In this document: positions 22,901-37,600 of the stretch, piece after piece
Layout of the letters: each line of letters opens with the position of its first letter
How positions within the stretch are numbered: position 1 is the first letter of the stretch
From: Alitta virens
Lineage: Eukaryota > Annelida > Polychaeta > Phyllodocida > Nereididae
Assembly (NCBI GenBank): GCA_932294295.1
Contig: OW028576.1
Location: 24,621,227 to 24,685,226, forward strand
Length of the DNA stretch: 64,000 bases
Direction: 5' to 3'
Notes under the pieces: model-generated
What the model was told of the DNA's origin: nothing
Seen by the model: only the letters and a program-made list of their open reading frames with translations
Databases searched by the model: none
Translations under genes and position numbers: made by a program

Positions 22901-23813
22901 GTGTTGTGAGATGATGGTGTCTGTGCCTTGTGGATATCTCTAGTTGAGCACAGCAGCAAAGTATTATAATGCAGTCTGTGCATTATGGGGTTAAAGTGTT
23001 GTGAGATGATGGTGTCTGTGCCTTGTGGGTATCTCTAGACGAGCACAGCAGCAAAGTATTATAATGCAGTCTGTGCATTATGGGGTTAAAGTGTTGTGAG
23101 ATGATGGTGTCTGTGCCTTGTGGGTATCTCTAGACGAGCACAGCAGCAAAGTATTATAATGCAGTCTGTGCATTATGGGGTTAAAGTGTTGTGAGATGAT
23201 GGTGTTTGTGCCTTGTGGGTATCTCTAGACGAGCACAGCAGCAAAGTATTATAATGCAGTCTGTGCATTATGGGGTTAAAGTGTTGTGAGATGATGGTGT
23301 CTGTGCCTTGTGGGTATCTCTAGACGAGCACAGCAGCAAAGTATTATAATGCAGTCTGTGCATTATGGGGTTAAAGTGTTGTGAGATGATGGTGTCTGTG
23401 CCTTGTGGGTATCTCTAGAAGAGCACAGCAGCAAAGCATTATAATGCAGTCTGTGCATTATGGGGTTAAAGCATTGTGAGATGATGGTGTCTGTGCCTTG
23501 TGGGTATCTCTAGAAATTCAGACTAGTAAAGTATTATAATACAGTCTGCATTATGGGGCTAAAGCTATGTGAGATGATGGTGTCTGTACCTTTTGGGTAT
23601 CTCTAGAAGAGCACAGCAGCAAAGTATTTTAAGGCAAACTGTGCATTATGGGGTAAAAGTGTTGTGAGATGATGGTGTCTGTGCCTTGTGGGTATCTCTA
23701 GAAATTCAGACTAGTAAAGTATTATAATACAGTCTGCATTATGGGGCTAAAGCTATGTGAGATGATGGTGTCTGTGCCTTGTGGGCATCTCTAGAACAGC
23801 ACAGCAGCAAAGC
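16904..23813. repeat. Left higher-order repeat domain marked by class D monomers
   Basis: The class D marker CATTGTAAAG occurs at 16904, 19174, 20591, 21917 and 23813, giving spacings of 2270, 1417, 1326 and 1896 bp (24, 15, 14 and 20 monomers). An independent variant, CTTTTGGG for CTTGTGGG, sits 223 bp to the left at 16681, 18951 and 20368, with the same 2270 and 1417 offsets. Whole blocks were therefore duplicated. Confidence 0.85.
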
Positions 23814-25051
23814 ATTGTAAAGCAGTCTGTGCATTATGGGGTTCAAGCATTGTGAGATGATGGTGTCTGTGCCTTGTGGGTATCTCTAGAAATTCAGACT
23901 AGTAAAGTATTATAATACAGTCTGTGCATTATGGGGCTAAAGCTATGTGAGATGATGGTGTCTGTACCTTTTGTGTATCTCTAGAAGAGCACAGCAGCAA
24001 AGTATTATAAGGCAAACTGTGCATTATGGGGTTAAAGTGTTGTGAGATGATGGTGTCTGTGCCTTGTGGGTATCTCTAGACGAGCACAGCAGCAAAGTAT
24101 TATAATGCAGTCTGTGCATTATGGGGTTAAAGTGTTGTGAGATGATGGTGTCTGTGCCTTGTGGGTATCTCTAGACGAGCACAGCAGCAAAGTATTATAA
24201 TGCAGTCTGTGCATTATGGGGTTAAAGTGTTGTAAGATGATGGTGTCTGTGCCTTGTGGGTATCTCTAGACGAGCACAGCAGCAAAGTATTATAATGCAG
24301 TCTGTGCATTATGGGGTTAAAGTGTTGTGAGATGATGGTGTCTGTGCCTTGTGGGTATCTCTAGACGAGCACAGCAGCAAAGTATTATAATGCAGTCTGT
24401 GCATTATGGGGTTAAAGTGTTGTGAGATGATGGTGTCTGTGCCTTGTGGGTATCTCTAGACGAGCACAGCAGCAAAGTATTATAATGCAGTCTGTGCATT
24501 ATGGGGTAAAAGTGTTGTGAGATGATGGTGTCTGTGCCTTGTGGGTATCTCTAGACGAGCACAGCAGCAAAGTATTATAATGCAGTCTGTGCATTATGGG
24601 GTTAAAGTGTTGTGAGATGATGGTGTCTGTGCCTTGTGGGTATCTCTAGACGAGCACAGCAGCAAAGTATTATAATGCAGTCTGTGCATTATGGGGTTAA
24701 AGTGTTGTGAGATGATGGTGTCTGTGCCTTGTGGGTATCTCTAGACGAGCACAGCAGCAAAGTATTATAATGCAGTCTGTGCATTATGGGGTTAAAGTGT
24801 TGTGAGATGATGGTGTCTGTGCCTTGTGGGTATCTCTAGACGAGCACAGCAGCAAAGTATTATAATGCAGTCTGTGCATTATGGGGTTAAAGTGTTGTGA
24901 GATGATGGTGTCTGTGCCTTGTGGGTATCTCTAGTTGAGCACAGCAGCAAAGTATTATAATGCAGTCTGTGCATTATGGGGTTAAAGTGTTGTGAGATGA
25001 TGGTGTCTGTGCCTTGTGGGTATCTCTAGACGAGCACAGCAGCAAAGTATT

Positions 25052-25072
25052 ATAATGCAGTCTGTGCATTAT
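25052..25072. repeat. Representative monomer dyad ATAATGCA-N5-TGCATTAT
   Basis: One example of the perfect 8-bp inverted repeat found in every canonical 95-bp unit. The 5-base spacer is GTCTG. Each arm contains a TAAT/ATTA core. Class B units keep the dyad with one arm mismatch and a 3-base spacer, and class C with one mismatch and a changed spacer. Confidence 0.9.
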
Positions 25073-28000
25073 GGGGTTAAAGTGTTGTGAGATGATGGTG
25101 TCTGTGCCTTGTGGGTATCTCTAGACGAGCACAGCAGCAAAGTATTATAATGCAGTCTGTGCATTATGGGGTTAAAGTGTTGTGAGATGATGGTGTCTGT
25201 GCCTTGTGGGTATCTCTAGACGAGCACAGCAGCAAAGTATTATAATGCAGTCTGTGCATTATGGGGTTAAAGTGTTGTGAGATGATGGTGTCTGTGCCTT
25301 GTGGGTATCTCTAGACGAGCACAGCAGCAAAGTATTATAATGCAGTCTGTGCATTATGGGGTTAAAGTGTTGTGAGATGATGGTGTCTGTGCCTTGTGGG
25401 TATCTCTAGACGAGCACAGCAGCAAAGTATTATAATGCAGTCTGTGCATTATGGGGTTAAAGTGTTGTGAGATGATGGTGTCTGTGCCTTGTGGGTATCT
25501 CTAGACGAGCACAGCAGCAAAGTATTATAATGCAGTCTGTGCATTATGGGGTTAAAGTGTTGTGAGATGATGGTGTCTGTGCCTTGTGGGTATCTCTAGA
25601 CGAGCACAGCAGCAAAGTATTATAATGCAGTCTGTGCATTATGGGGTTAAAGTGTTGTGAGATGATGGTGTCTGTGCCTTGTGGGTATCTCTAGACGAGC
25701 ACAGCAGCAAAGTATTATAGGGCAAACTGTGCATTATGGGGTTAAAGTGTTGTGAGATGATGGTGTCTGTGCCTTGTGGGTATCTCTAGACGAGCACAGC
25801 AGCAAAGTATTATAATACAGTCTGCATTATGGGGCTAAAGTGTTGTGAGATGATGGTGTCTGTACCTTGTGGGTATCTCTAGAAGAGCACAGCAGCAAAG
25901 TATTATAAGGCAAACTGTGCATTATGGGGTTAAAGTGCTGTGAGATGATGGTGTCTGTGCCTTGTGGGTATCTCTAGACGAGCACAGCAGCAAAGTATTA
26001 TAATGCAGTCTGTGCATTATGGGGTTAAAGTGTTGTGAGATGATGGTGTCTGTGCCTTGTGGGTATCTCTAGACGAGCACAGCAGCAAAGTATTATAATG
26101 CAGTCTGTGCATTATGGGGTTAAAGTGTTGTGAGATGATGGTGTCTGTGCCTTGTGGGTATCTCTAGACGAGCACAGCAGCAAAGTATTATAGGGCAAAC
26201 TGTGCATTATGGGGTTAAAGTGTTGTGAGATGATGGTGTCTGTGCCTTGTGGGTATCTCTAGACGAGCACAGCAGCAAAGTATTATAGGGCAAACTGTGC
26301 ATTATGGGGTTAAAGTGTTGTGAGATGATGGTGTCTGTGCCTTGTGGGTATCTCTAGACGAGCACAGCAGCAAAGTATTATAATGCAGTCTGTGCATTAT
26401 GGGGTTAAAGTGTTGTGAGATGATGGTGTCTGTGCCTTGTGGGCATCTCTAGAACAGCACAGCAGCAAAGCATTATAATGCAGTCTGTGCATTATGGGGT
26501 TAAGCCATTGTAGAATGATGGTGTCTGTGCCTTGTGGGTATCTCTAGATGAGCACAGCAGCAAAGCAGTATAATGCAGTCTGTGCATTATGGGGTTAAAG
26601 CATTGTGAGATGATGGTGTCTGTGCCTTGTGGGTATCTCTAGAAATTCAGACTAGTAAAGTATTATAATACAGTCTGCATTATGGGGCTAAAGTGTTGTG
26701 AGATGATGGTGTCTGTACCTTGTGGGTATCTCTAGAAGAGCACAGCAGCAAAGTATTATAAGGCAAACTGTGCATTATGGGGTTAAAGTGCTGTGAGATG
26801 ATGGTGTCTGTGCCTTGTGGGTATCTCTAGACGAGCACAGCAGCAAAGTATTATAATGCAGTCTGTGCATTATGGGGTTAAAGTGTTGTGAGATGATGGT
26901 GTCTGTGCCTTGTGGGTATCTCTAGAAGAGCACAGCGGCAAAGCATTATAATGCAGTCTGTGCATTATGGGGTTAAAGCATTGTGAGATGATGGTGTCTG
27001 TGCCTTGTGGGTATCTCTAAAAATTCAGACTAGTAAAGTATTATAATACAGTCTGCATTATGGGGCTAAAGTGTTGTGAGATGATGGTGTCTGTACCTTG
27101 TGGGTATCTCTAGAAGAGCACAGCAGCAAAGTATTATTAGGCAAACTGTGCATTATGGGGTTAAAGTGTTGTGAGATGATGGTGTCTGTGCCTTGTGGGT
27201 ATCTCTAGAAATTCAGACTAGTAAAGTATTATAATACAGTCTGCATTATGGGGCTAAAGCTATGTGAGATGATGGTGTCTGTGCCTTGTGGGTATCTCTA
27301 GAAATTCAGACTAGTAAAGTATTATAATACAGTCTGCATTATGGGGCTAAAGCTATGTGAGATGATGGTGTCTGTACCTTGTGGGTATCTCTAGAAGAAC
27401 ACAGCAGCAAAGTATTATAAGGCAAACTGTGCATTATGGGGTTAAAGTGTTGTGAGATGATGGTGTCTGTGCCTTGTGGGTATCTCTAGACGAGCACAGC
27501 AGCAAAGTATTATAATGCAGTCTGTGCATTATGGGGTTAAAGTGTTGTGAGATGATGGTGTCTGTGCCTTGTGGGTATCTCTAGACGAGCACAGCAGCAA
27601 AGTATTATAGGGCAAACTGTGCATTATGGGGTTAAAGTGTTGTGAGATGATGGTGTCTGTGCCTTGTGGGTATCTCTAGACGAGCACAGCAGCAAAGTAT
27701 TATAATGCAGTCTGTGCATTATGGGGTTGAAGTGTTGTGAGATGATGGTGTCTGTACCTTGTGGGTATCTCTAGAAGAGCACAGCAGCAAAGCATTATAA
27801 TGCAGTCTGTGCATTATGGGGTTAAAGCATTGTGAGATGATGGTGTCTGTGCCTTGTGGGTATCTCTAGAAATTCAGACTAGTAAAGTATTATAATACAG
27901 TCTGCATTATGGGGCTAAAGCTATGTGAGATGATGGTGTCTGTACCTTGTGGGTATCTCTAGAAGAACACAGCAGCAAAGTATTATAAGGCAAACTGTGC

Positions 28001-28645
28001 ATTATGGGGTTAAAGTGTTGTGAGATGATGGTGTCTGTGCCTTGTGGGTATCTCTAGAGGAGCACAGCAGCAAAGTATTATAATGCAGTCTGTGCATTAT
28101 GGGGTTAAAGTGTTGTGAGATGATGGTGTCTGTGCCTTGTGGGTATCTCTAGACGAGCACAGCAGCAAAGTATTATAATGCAGTCTGTGCATTATGGGGT
28201 TAAAGTGTTGTGAGATGATGGTGTCTGTGCCTTGTGGGTATCTCTAGACGAGCACAGCAGCAAAGTATTATAGGGCAAACTGTGCATTATGGGGTTAAAG
28301 TGTTGTGAGATGATGGTGTCTGTGCCTTGTGGGTATCTCTATACGAGCACAGCAGCAAAGTATTATAGGGCAAACTGTGCATTATGGGGTTAAAGTGTTG
28401 TGAGATGATGGTGTCTGTGCCTTGTGGGTATCTCTAGACGAGCACAGCAGCAAAGTATTATAATGCAGTCTGTGCATTATGGGGTTAAAGTGTTGTGAGA
28501 TGATGGTGTCTGTGCCTTGTGGGCATCTCTAGAACAGCACAGCAGCAAAGCATTATAATGCAGTCTGTGCATTATGGGGTTAAGCCATTGTAGAATGATG
28601 GTGTCTGTGCCTTGTGGGTATCTCTAGATGAGCACAGCAGCAAAG

Positions 28646-31600
28646 CAGTATAATGCAGTCTGTGCATTATGGGGTTAAAGCATTGTGAGATGATGGTGTC
28701 TGAGCCTCGTGGGTATATCTAGAAATCAGACTAGTAAAGTATTATAATACAGTCTGCATTATGGGGCTAAAGCTATGTGAGATGATGGTGTCTGTACCTT
28801 GTGGGTATCTCTAGAAGAGCACAGCAGCAAAGTATTATAAGGCAAACTGTGCATTATGGGGTTAAAGTGCTGTGAGATGATGGTGTCTGTGCCTTGTGGG
28901 TATCTCTAGACGAGCACAGCAGCAAAGTATTATAATGCAGTCTGTGCATTATGGGGTTAAAGTGTTGTGAGATGATGGTGTCTGTGCCTTGTGGGTATCT
29001 CTAGAAGAGCACAGCAGCAAAGCATTATAATGCAGTCTGTGCATTATGGGGTTAAAGCATTGTGAGATGATGGTGTCTGTGCCTTGTGGGTATCTCTAGA
29101 AATTCAGACTAGTAAAGTATTATAATACAGTCTGCATTATGGGGCTAAAGTGTTGTGAGATGATGGTGTCTGTACCTTGTGGGTATCTCTAGAAGAGCAC
29201 AGCAGCAAAGTATTATTAGGCAAACTGTGCATTATGGGGTTAAAGTGTTGTGAGATGATGGTGTCTGTGCCTTGTGGGTATCTCTAGAAATTCAGACTAG
29301 TAAAGTATTATAATACAGTCTGCATTATGGGGCTAAAGCTATGTGAGATGATGGTGTCTGTGCCTTGTGGGTATCTCTAGAAATTCAGACTAGTAAAGTA
29401 TTATAATACAGTCTGCATTATGGGGCTAAAGCTATGTGAGATGATGGTGTCTGTACCTTGAGGGTATCTCTAGAAGAACACAGCAGCAAAGTATTATAAG
29501 GCAAACTGTGCATTATGGGGTTAAAGTGTTGTGAGATGATGGTGTCTGTGCCTTGTAGGTATCTCTAGACGAGCACAGCAGCAAAGTATTATAATGCAGT
29601 CTGTGCATTATGGGGTTGAAGTGTTGTGAGATGATGGTGTCTGTGCCTTGTGGGTATCTCTAGAAGAGCACAGCAGCAAAGCATTATAATGCAGTCTGTG
29701 CATTATGGGGTTAAAGCATTGTGAGATGATGGTGTCTGTGCCTTGTGGGTATCTCTAGAAATTCAGACTAGTAAAGTATTATAATACAGTCTGCATTATG
29801 GGGCTAAAGCTATGTGAGATGATGGTGTCTGTACCTTGTGGGTATCTCTAGAAGAACACAGCAGCAAAGTATTATAAGGCAAACTGTGCATTATGGGGTT
29901 AAAGTGTTGTGAGATGATGGTGTCTGTGCCTTGTGGGTATCTCTAGAGGAGCACAGCAGTAAAGTATTATAATGCAGTCTGTGCATTATGGGGTTAAAGT
30001 GTTGTGAGATGATGGTGTCTGTGCCTTGTGGGTATCTCTAGACGAGCACAGCAGCAAAGTATTATAATGCAGTCTGTGCATTATGGGGATAAAGTGTTGT
30101 GAGATGATGGTGTCTGTGCCTTGTGGGTATCTCTAGACGAGCACAGCAGCAAAGCATTATAATGCAGTCTGTGCATTATGGGGTTAAAGCATTGTGAGAT
30201 GATGGTGTCTGTGCCTTGTGGGTATCTCTAGAAATTCAGACTAGTAAAGTATTATAATACAGTCTGCATTATGGGGCTAAAGCTATGTGAGATGATGGTG
30301 TCTGTACCTTGTGGGTATCTCTAGAAGAACACAGCAGCAAAGTATTATAAGGCAAACTGTGCATTATGGGGTTAAAGTGTTGTGAGATGATGGTGTCTGT
30401 GCCTTGTGGGTATCTCTAGAGGAGCACAGCAGTAAAGTATTATAATGCAGTCTGTGCATTATGGGGTTAAAATGTTGTGAGATGATGGTGTCTGTGCCTT
30501 GTATGTATCTCTAGACGAGCACAGCAGCAAAGTATTATAATGCAGTCTGTGCATTATGGGGTTAAAGTGTTGTGAGATGATGGTGTCTGTGCCTTGTGGG
30601 TATCTCTAGATGAGCACAGCAGCAAAGTATTATAATGCAGTCTGTGCATTATGGGGTTAAAGTGTTGTGAGATGATGGTGTCTGTGCCTTGTGGGTATCT
30701 CTAGACGAGCACAGCAGCAAAGTATTATAGGGCAAACTGTGCATTATGGGGTTAAAGTGTTGTGAGATGATGGTGTCTGTGCCTTGTGGGTATCTCTAGA
30801 CGAGCACAGCAGCAAAGTATTATAGGGCAAACTGTGCATTATGGGGTTAAAGTGTTGTGAGATGATGGTGTCTGTGCCTTGTGGGTATCTCTAGACGAGC
30901 ACAGCAGCAAAGTATTATAATGCAGTCTGTGCATTATGGGGTTAAAGTGTTGTGAGATGATGGTGTCTGTGCCTTGTGGGCATCTCTAGAACAGCACAGC
31001 AGCAAAGCATTATAATGCAGTCTGTGCATTATGGGGTTAAGCCATTGTAGAATGATGGTGTCTGTGCCTTGTGGGTATCTCTAGATGAGCACAGCAGCAA
31101 AGCAGGATAATGCAGTCTGTGCATTATGGGGTTAAAGCATTGTGAGATGATGGTGTCTGAGCCTCGTGGGTATCTCTAGAAATCAGACTAGTAAAGTATT
31201 ATAATACAGTCTGCATTATGGGGCTAAAGCTATGTGAGATGATGGTGTCTGTACCTTGTGGGTATCTCTAGAAGAGCACAGCAGCAAAGTATTATAAGGC
31301 AAACTGTGCATTATGGGGTTAAAGTGCTGTGAGATGATGGTGTCTGTGCCTTGTGGGTATCTCTAGACGAGCACAGCAGCAAAGTATTATAATGCAGTCT
31401 GTGCATTATGGGGTTAAAGTGTTGTGAGATGATGGTGTCTGTGCCTTGTGGGTATCTCTAGAAGAGCACAGCAGCAAAGCATTATAATGCAGTCTGTGCA
31501 TTATGGGGTTAAAGCATTGTGAGATGATGGTGTCTGTGCCTTGTGGGTATCTCTAGAAATTCAGACTAGTAAAGTATTATAATGCAGTCTGCATTATGGG

Positions 31601-34600
31601 GCTAAAGTGTTGTGAGATGATGGTGTCTGTACCTTGTGGGTATCTCTAGAAGAGCACAGCAGCAAAGTATTATTAGGCAAACTGTGCATTATGGGGTTAA
31701 AGTGTTGTGAGATGATGGTGTCTGTGCCTTGTGGGTATCTCTAGAAATTCAGACTAGTAAAGTATTATAATACAGTCTGCATTATGGGGCTAAAGCTATG
31801 TGAGATGATGGTGTCTGTGCCTTGTGGGTATCTCTAGAAATTCAGACTAGTAAAGTATTATAATACAGTCTGCATTATGGGGCTAAAGCTATGTGAGATG
31901 ATGGTGTCTGTACCTTGTGGGTATCTCTAGAAGAACACAGCAGCAAAGTATTATAAGGCAAACTGTGCATTATGGGGTTAAAGTGTTGTGAGATGATGGT
32001 GTCTGTGCCTTGTGGGTATCTCTAGACGAGCACAGCAGCAAAGTATTATAATGCAGTCTGTGCATTATGGGGTTGAAGTGTTGTGAGATGATGGTGTCTG
32101 TGCCTTGTGGGTATCTCTAGAAGAGCACAGCAGCAAAGCATTATAATGCAGTCTGTGCATTATGGGGTTAAAGCATTGTGAGATGATGGTGTCTGTGCCT
32201 TGTGGGTATCTCTAGAAATTCAGACTAGTAAAGTATTATAATACAGTCTGCATTATGGGGCTAAAGCTATGTGAGATGATGGTGTCTGTACCTTTTGGGT
32301 ATCTCTAGAAGAGCACAGCAGCAAGGTATTTTAAGGCAAACTGTGCATTATGGGGTAAAAGTGTTGTGAGATGATGGTGTCTGTGCCTTGTGGGTATCTC
32401 TAGAAATTCAGACTAGTAAAGTACTATAATACAGTCTGCATTATGGGGCTAAAGCTATGTGAGATGATGGTGGCTGTGCCTTGTGGGCATCTCTAGAACA
32501 GCACAGCAGCAAAGCATTGTAAAGCAGTCTGTGCATTATGGGGTTCAAGCATTGTGGGATGATGGTGTCTGTGCCTTGTGGGTATCTCTAGAAATTCAGA
32601 CTAGTAAAGTATTATAATACAGTCTGTGCATTATGGGGCTAAAGCTATGTGAGATGATGGTGTCTGTACCTTTTGGGTATCTCTAGAAGAGCACAGCAGC
32701 AAAGTATTATAAGGCAGTCTGTGCATTATGGGGTTAAAGTGTTGTGAGATGATGGTGTCTGTGCCTTGTGGGTATCTCTAGACGAGCACAGCAGCAAAGT
32801 ATTATAATGCAGTCTGTGCATTATGGGGTTAAAGTGTTGTGAGATGATGGTGTCTGTGCCTTGTGGGTATCTCTAGACGAGCACAGCAGCAAAGTATTAT
32901 TATGCAGTCTGTGCATTATGGGGTTAAAGTGTTGTGAGATGATGGTGTCTGTGCCTTGTGGGTATCTCTAGACGAGCACAGCAGCAAAGTATTATAATGC
33001 AGTCTGTGCATTATGGGGTTAAAGTGTTGTGAGATGATGGTGTCTGTGCCTTGTGGGTATCTCTAGACGAGCACAGCAGCAAAGTATTATAATGCAGTCT
33101 GTGCATTATGGGGTTAAAGTGTTGTGAGATGATGGTGTCTGTGCCTTGTGGGTATCTCTAGACGAGCACAGCAGCAAAGTATTATAATGCAGTCTGTGCA
33201 TTATGGGGTTAAAGTGTTGTGAGATGATGGTGTCTGTGCCTTGTGGGTATCTCTAGACGAGCACAGCAGCAAAGTATTATAATGCAGTCTGTGCATTATG
33301 GGGTTAAAGTGTTGTGAGATGATGGTGTCTGTGCCTTGTGGGTATCTCTAGACGAGCACAGCAGCAAAGTATTATAATGCAGTCTGTGCATTATGGGGTT
33401 AAAGTGTTGTGAGATGATGGTGTCTGTGCCTTGTGGGTATCTCTAGACGAGCACAGCAGCAAAGTATTATAGGGCAAACTGTGCATTATGGGGTTAAAGT
33501 GTTGTGAGATGATGGTGTCTGTGCCTTGTGGGTATCTCTATACGAGCACAGCAGCAAAGTATTATAGGGCAAACTGTGCATTATGGGGTTAAAGTGTTGT
33601 GAGATGATGGTGTCTGTGCCTTGTGGGTATCTCTAGACGAGCACAGCAGCAAAGTATTATAATGCAGTCTGTGCATTATGGGGTTAAAGTGTTGTGAGAT
33701 GATGGTGTCTGTGCCTTGTGGGCATCTCTAGAACAGCACAGCAGCAAAGCATTATAATGCAGTCTGTGCATTATGGGGTTAAGCCATTGTAGAATGATGG
33801 TGTCTGTGCCTTGTGGGTATCTCTAGATGAGCACAGCAGCAAAGCAGTATAATGCAGTCTGTGCATTATGGGGTTAAAGCATTGTGAGATGATGGTGTCT
33901 GAGCCTCGTGGGTATATCTAGAAATCAGACTAGTAAAGTATTATAATACAGTCTGCATTATGGGGCTAAAGCTATGTGAGATGATGGTGTCTGTACCTTG
34001 TGGGTATCTCTAGAAGAGCACAGCAGCAAAGTATTATAAGGCAAACTGTGCATTATGGGGTTAAAGTGCTGTGAGATGATGGTGTCTGTGCCTTGTGGGT
34101 ATCTCTAGACGAGCACAGCAGCAAAGTATTATAATGCAGTCTGTGCATTATGGGGTTAAAGTGTTGTGAGATGATGGTGTCTGTGCCTTGTGGGTATCTC
34201 TAGAAGAGCACAGCAGCAAAGCATTATAATGCAGTCTGTGCATTATGGGGTTAAAGCATTGTGAGATGATGGTGTCTGTGCCTTGTGGGTATCTCTAGAA
34301 ATTCAGACTAGTAAAGTATTATAATACAGTCTGCATTATGGGGCTAAAGTGTTGTGAGATGATGGTGTCTGTACCTTGTGGGTATCTCTAGAAGAGCACA
34401 GCAGCAAAGTATTATTAGGCAAACTGTGCATTATGGGGTTAAAGTGTTGTGAGATGATGGTGTCTGTGCCTTGTGGGTATCTCTAGAAATTCAGACTAGT
34501 AAAGTATTATAATACAGTCTGCATTATGGGGCTAAAGCTATGTGAGATGATGGTGTCTGTGCCTTGTGGGTATCTCTAGAAATTCAGACTAGTAAAGTAT

Positions 34601-37600
34601 TATAATACAGTCTGCATTATGGGGCTAAAGCTATGTGAGATGATGGTGTCTGTACCTTGTGGGTATCTCTAGAAGAACACAGCAGCAAAGTATTATAAGG
34701 CAAACTGTGCATTATGGGGTTAAAGTGTTGTGAGATGATGGTGTCTGTGCCTTGTGGGTATCTCTAGACGAGCACAGCAGCAAAGTATTATAATGCAGTC
34801 TGTGCATTATGGGGTTGAAGTGTTGTGAGATGATGGTGTCTGTGCCTTGTGGGTATCTCTAGAAGAGCACAGCAGCAAAGCATTATAATGCAGTCTGTGC
34901 ATTATGGGGTTAAAGCATTGTGAGATGATGGTGTCTGTGCCTTGTGGGTATCTCTAGAAATTCAGACTAGTAAAGTATTATAATACAGTCTGCATTATGG
35001 GGCTAAAGCTATGTGAGATGATGGTGTCTGTACCTTGTGGGTATCTCTAGAAGAACACAGCAGCAAAGTATTATAAGGCAAACTGTGCATTATGGGGTTA
35101 AAGTGTTGTGAGATGATGGTGTCTGTGCCTTGTGGGTATCTCTAGAGGAGCACAGCAGTAAAGTATTATAATGCAGTCTGTGCATTATGGGGTTAAAGTG
35201 TTGTGAGATGATGGTGTCTGTGCCTTGTGGGTATCTCTAGACGAGCACAGCAGCAAAGTATTATAATGCAGTCTGTGCATTATGGGGTTAAAGTGTTGTG
35301 AGATGATGGTGTCTGTGCCTTGTGGGTATCTCTAGACGAGCACAGCAGCAAAGTATTATAATGCAGTCTGTGCATTATGGGGTTAAAGTGTTGTGAGATG
35401 ATGGTGTCTGTGCCTTGTGGGTATCTCTAGACGAGCACAGCAGCAAAGTATTATAATGCAGTCTGTGCATTATGGGGATAAAGTGTTGTGAGATGATGGT
35501 GTCTGTGCCTTGTTGGTATCTCTAGACGAGCACAGCAGCAAAGCATTATAATGCAGTCTGTGCATTATGGGGTTAAAGCATTGTGAGATGATGGTGTCTG
35601 TGCCTTGTGGGTATCTCTAGAAATTCAGACTAGTAAAGTATTATAATACAGTCTGCATTATGGGGCTAAAGCTATGTGAGATGATGGTGTCTGTACCTTG
35701 TGGGTATCTCTAGAAGAACACAGCAGCAAAGTATTATAAGGCAAACTGTGCATTATGGGGTTAAAGTGTTGTGAGATGATGGTGTCTGTGCCTTGTGGGT
35801 ATCTCTAGAGGAGCACAGCAGTAAAGTATTATAATGCAGTCTGTGCATTATGGGGTTAAAGTGTTGTGAGATGATGGTGTCTGTGCCTTGTGGGTATCTC
35901 TAGACGAGCACAGCAGCAAAGTATTATAATGCAGTCTGTGCATTATGGGGTTAAAGTGTTGTGAGATGATGGTGTCTGTGCCTTGTGGGTATCTCTAGAC
36001 GAGCACAGCAGCAAAGTATTATAATGCAGTCTGTGCATTATGGGGTTAAAGTGTTGTGAGATGATGGTGTCTGTGCCTTGTGGGTATCTCTAGACGAGCA
36101 CAGCAGCAAAGTATTATAGGGCAAACTGTGCATTATGGGGTTAAAGTGTTGTGAGATGATGGTGTCTGTGCCTTGTGGGTATCTCTAGACGAGCACAGCA
36201 GCAAAGTATTATAGGGCAAACTGTGCATTATGGGGTTAAAGTGTTGTGAGATGATGGGGTCTGTGCCTTGTGGGTATCTCTAGACGAGCACAGCAGCAAA
36301 GTATTATAATGCAGTCTGTGCATTATGGGGTTAAAGTGTTGTGAGATGATGGTGTCTGTGCCTTGTGGGCATCTCTAGAACAGCACAGCAGCAAAGCATT
36401 ATAATGCAGTCTGTGCATTATGGGGTTAAGCCATTGTAGAATGATGGTGTCTGTGCCTTGTGGGTATCTCTAGATGAGCACAGCAGCAAAGCAGTATAAT
36501 GCAGTCTGTGCATTATGGGGTTAAAGCATTGTGAGATGATGGTGTCTGAGCCTCGTGGGTATCTCTAGAAATCAGACTAGTAAAGTATTATAATACAGTC
36601 TGCATTATGGGGCTAAAGCTATGTGAGATGATGGTGTCTGTACCTTGTGGGTATCTCTAGAAGAGCACAGCAGCAAAGTATTATAAGGCAAACTGTGCAT
36701 TATGGGGTTAAAGTGCTGTGAGATGATGGTGTCTGTGCCTTGTGGGTATCTCTAGACGAGCACAGCAGCAAAGTATTATAATGCAGTCTGTGCATTATGG
36801 GGTTAAAGTGTTGTGAGATGATGGTGTCTGTGCCTTGTGGGTATCTCTAGAAGAGCACAGCAGCAAAGCATTATAATGCAGTCTGTGCATTATGGGGTTA
36901 AAGCATTGTGAGATGATGGTGTCTGTGCCTTGTGGGTATCTCTAGAAATTCAGACTAGTAAAGTATTATAATACAGTCTGCATTATGGGGCTAAAGTGTT
37001 GTGAGATGATGGTGTCTGTACCTTGTGGGTATCTCTAGAAGAGCACAGCAGCAAAGTATTATTAGGCAAACTGTGCATTATGGGGTTAAAGTGTTGTGAG
37101 ATGATGGTGTCTGTGCCTTGTGGGTATCTCTAGAAATTCAGACTAGTAAAGTATTATAATACAGTCTGCATTATGGGGCTAAAGCTATGTGAGATGATGG
37201 TGTCTGTGCCTTGTGGGTATCTCTAGAAATTCAGACTAGTAAAGTATTATAATACAGTCTGCATTATGGGGCTAAAGCTATGTGAGATGATGGTGTCTGT
37301 ACCTTGTGGGTATCTCTAGAAGAACACAGCAGCAAAGTATTATAAGGCAAACTGTGCATTATGGGGTTAAAGTGTTGTGAGATGATGGTGTCTGTGCCTT
37401 GTGGGTATCTCTAGACGAGCACAGCAGCAAAGTATTATAATGCAGTCTGTGCATTATGGGGTTGAAGTGTTGTGAGATGATGGTGTCTGTGCCTTGTGGG
37501 TATCTCTAGAAGAGCACAGCAGCAAAGCATTATAATGCAGTCTGTGCATTATGGGGTTAAAGCATTGTGAGATGATGGTGTCTGTGCCTTGTGGGTATCT

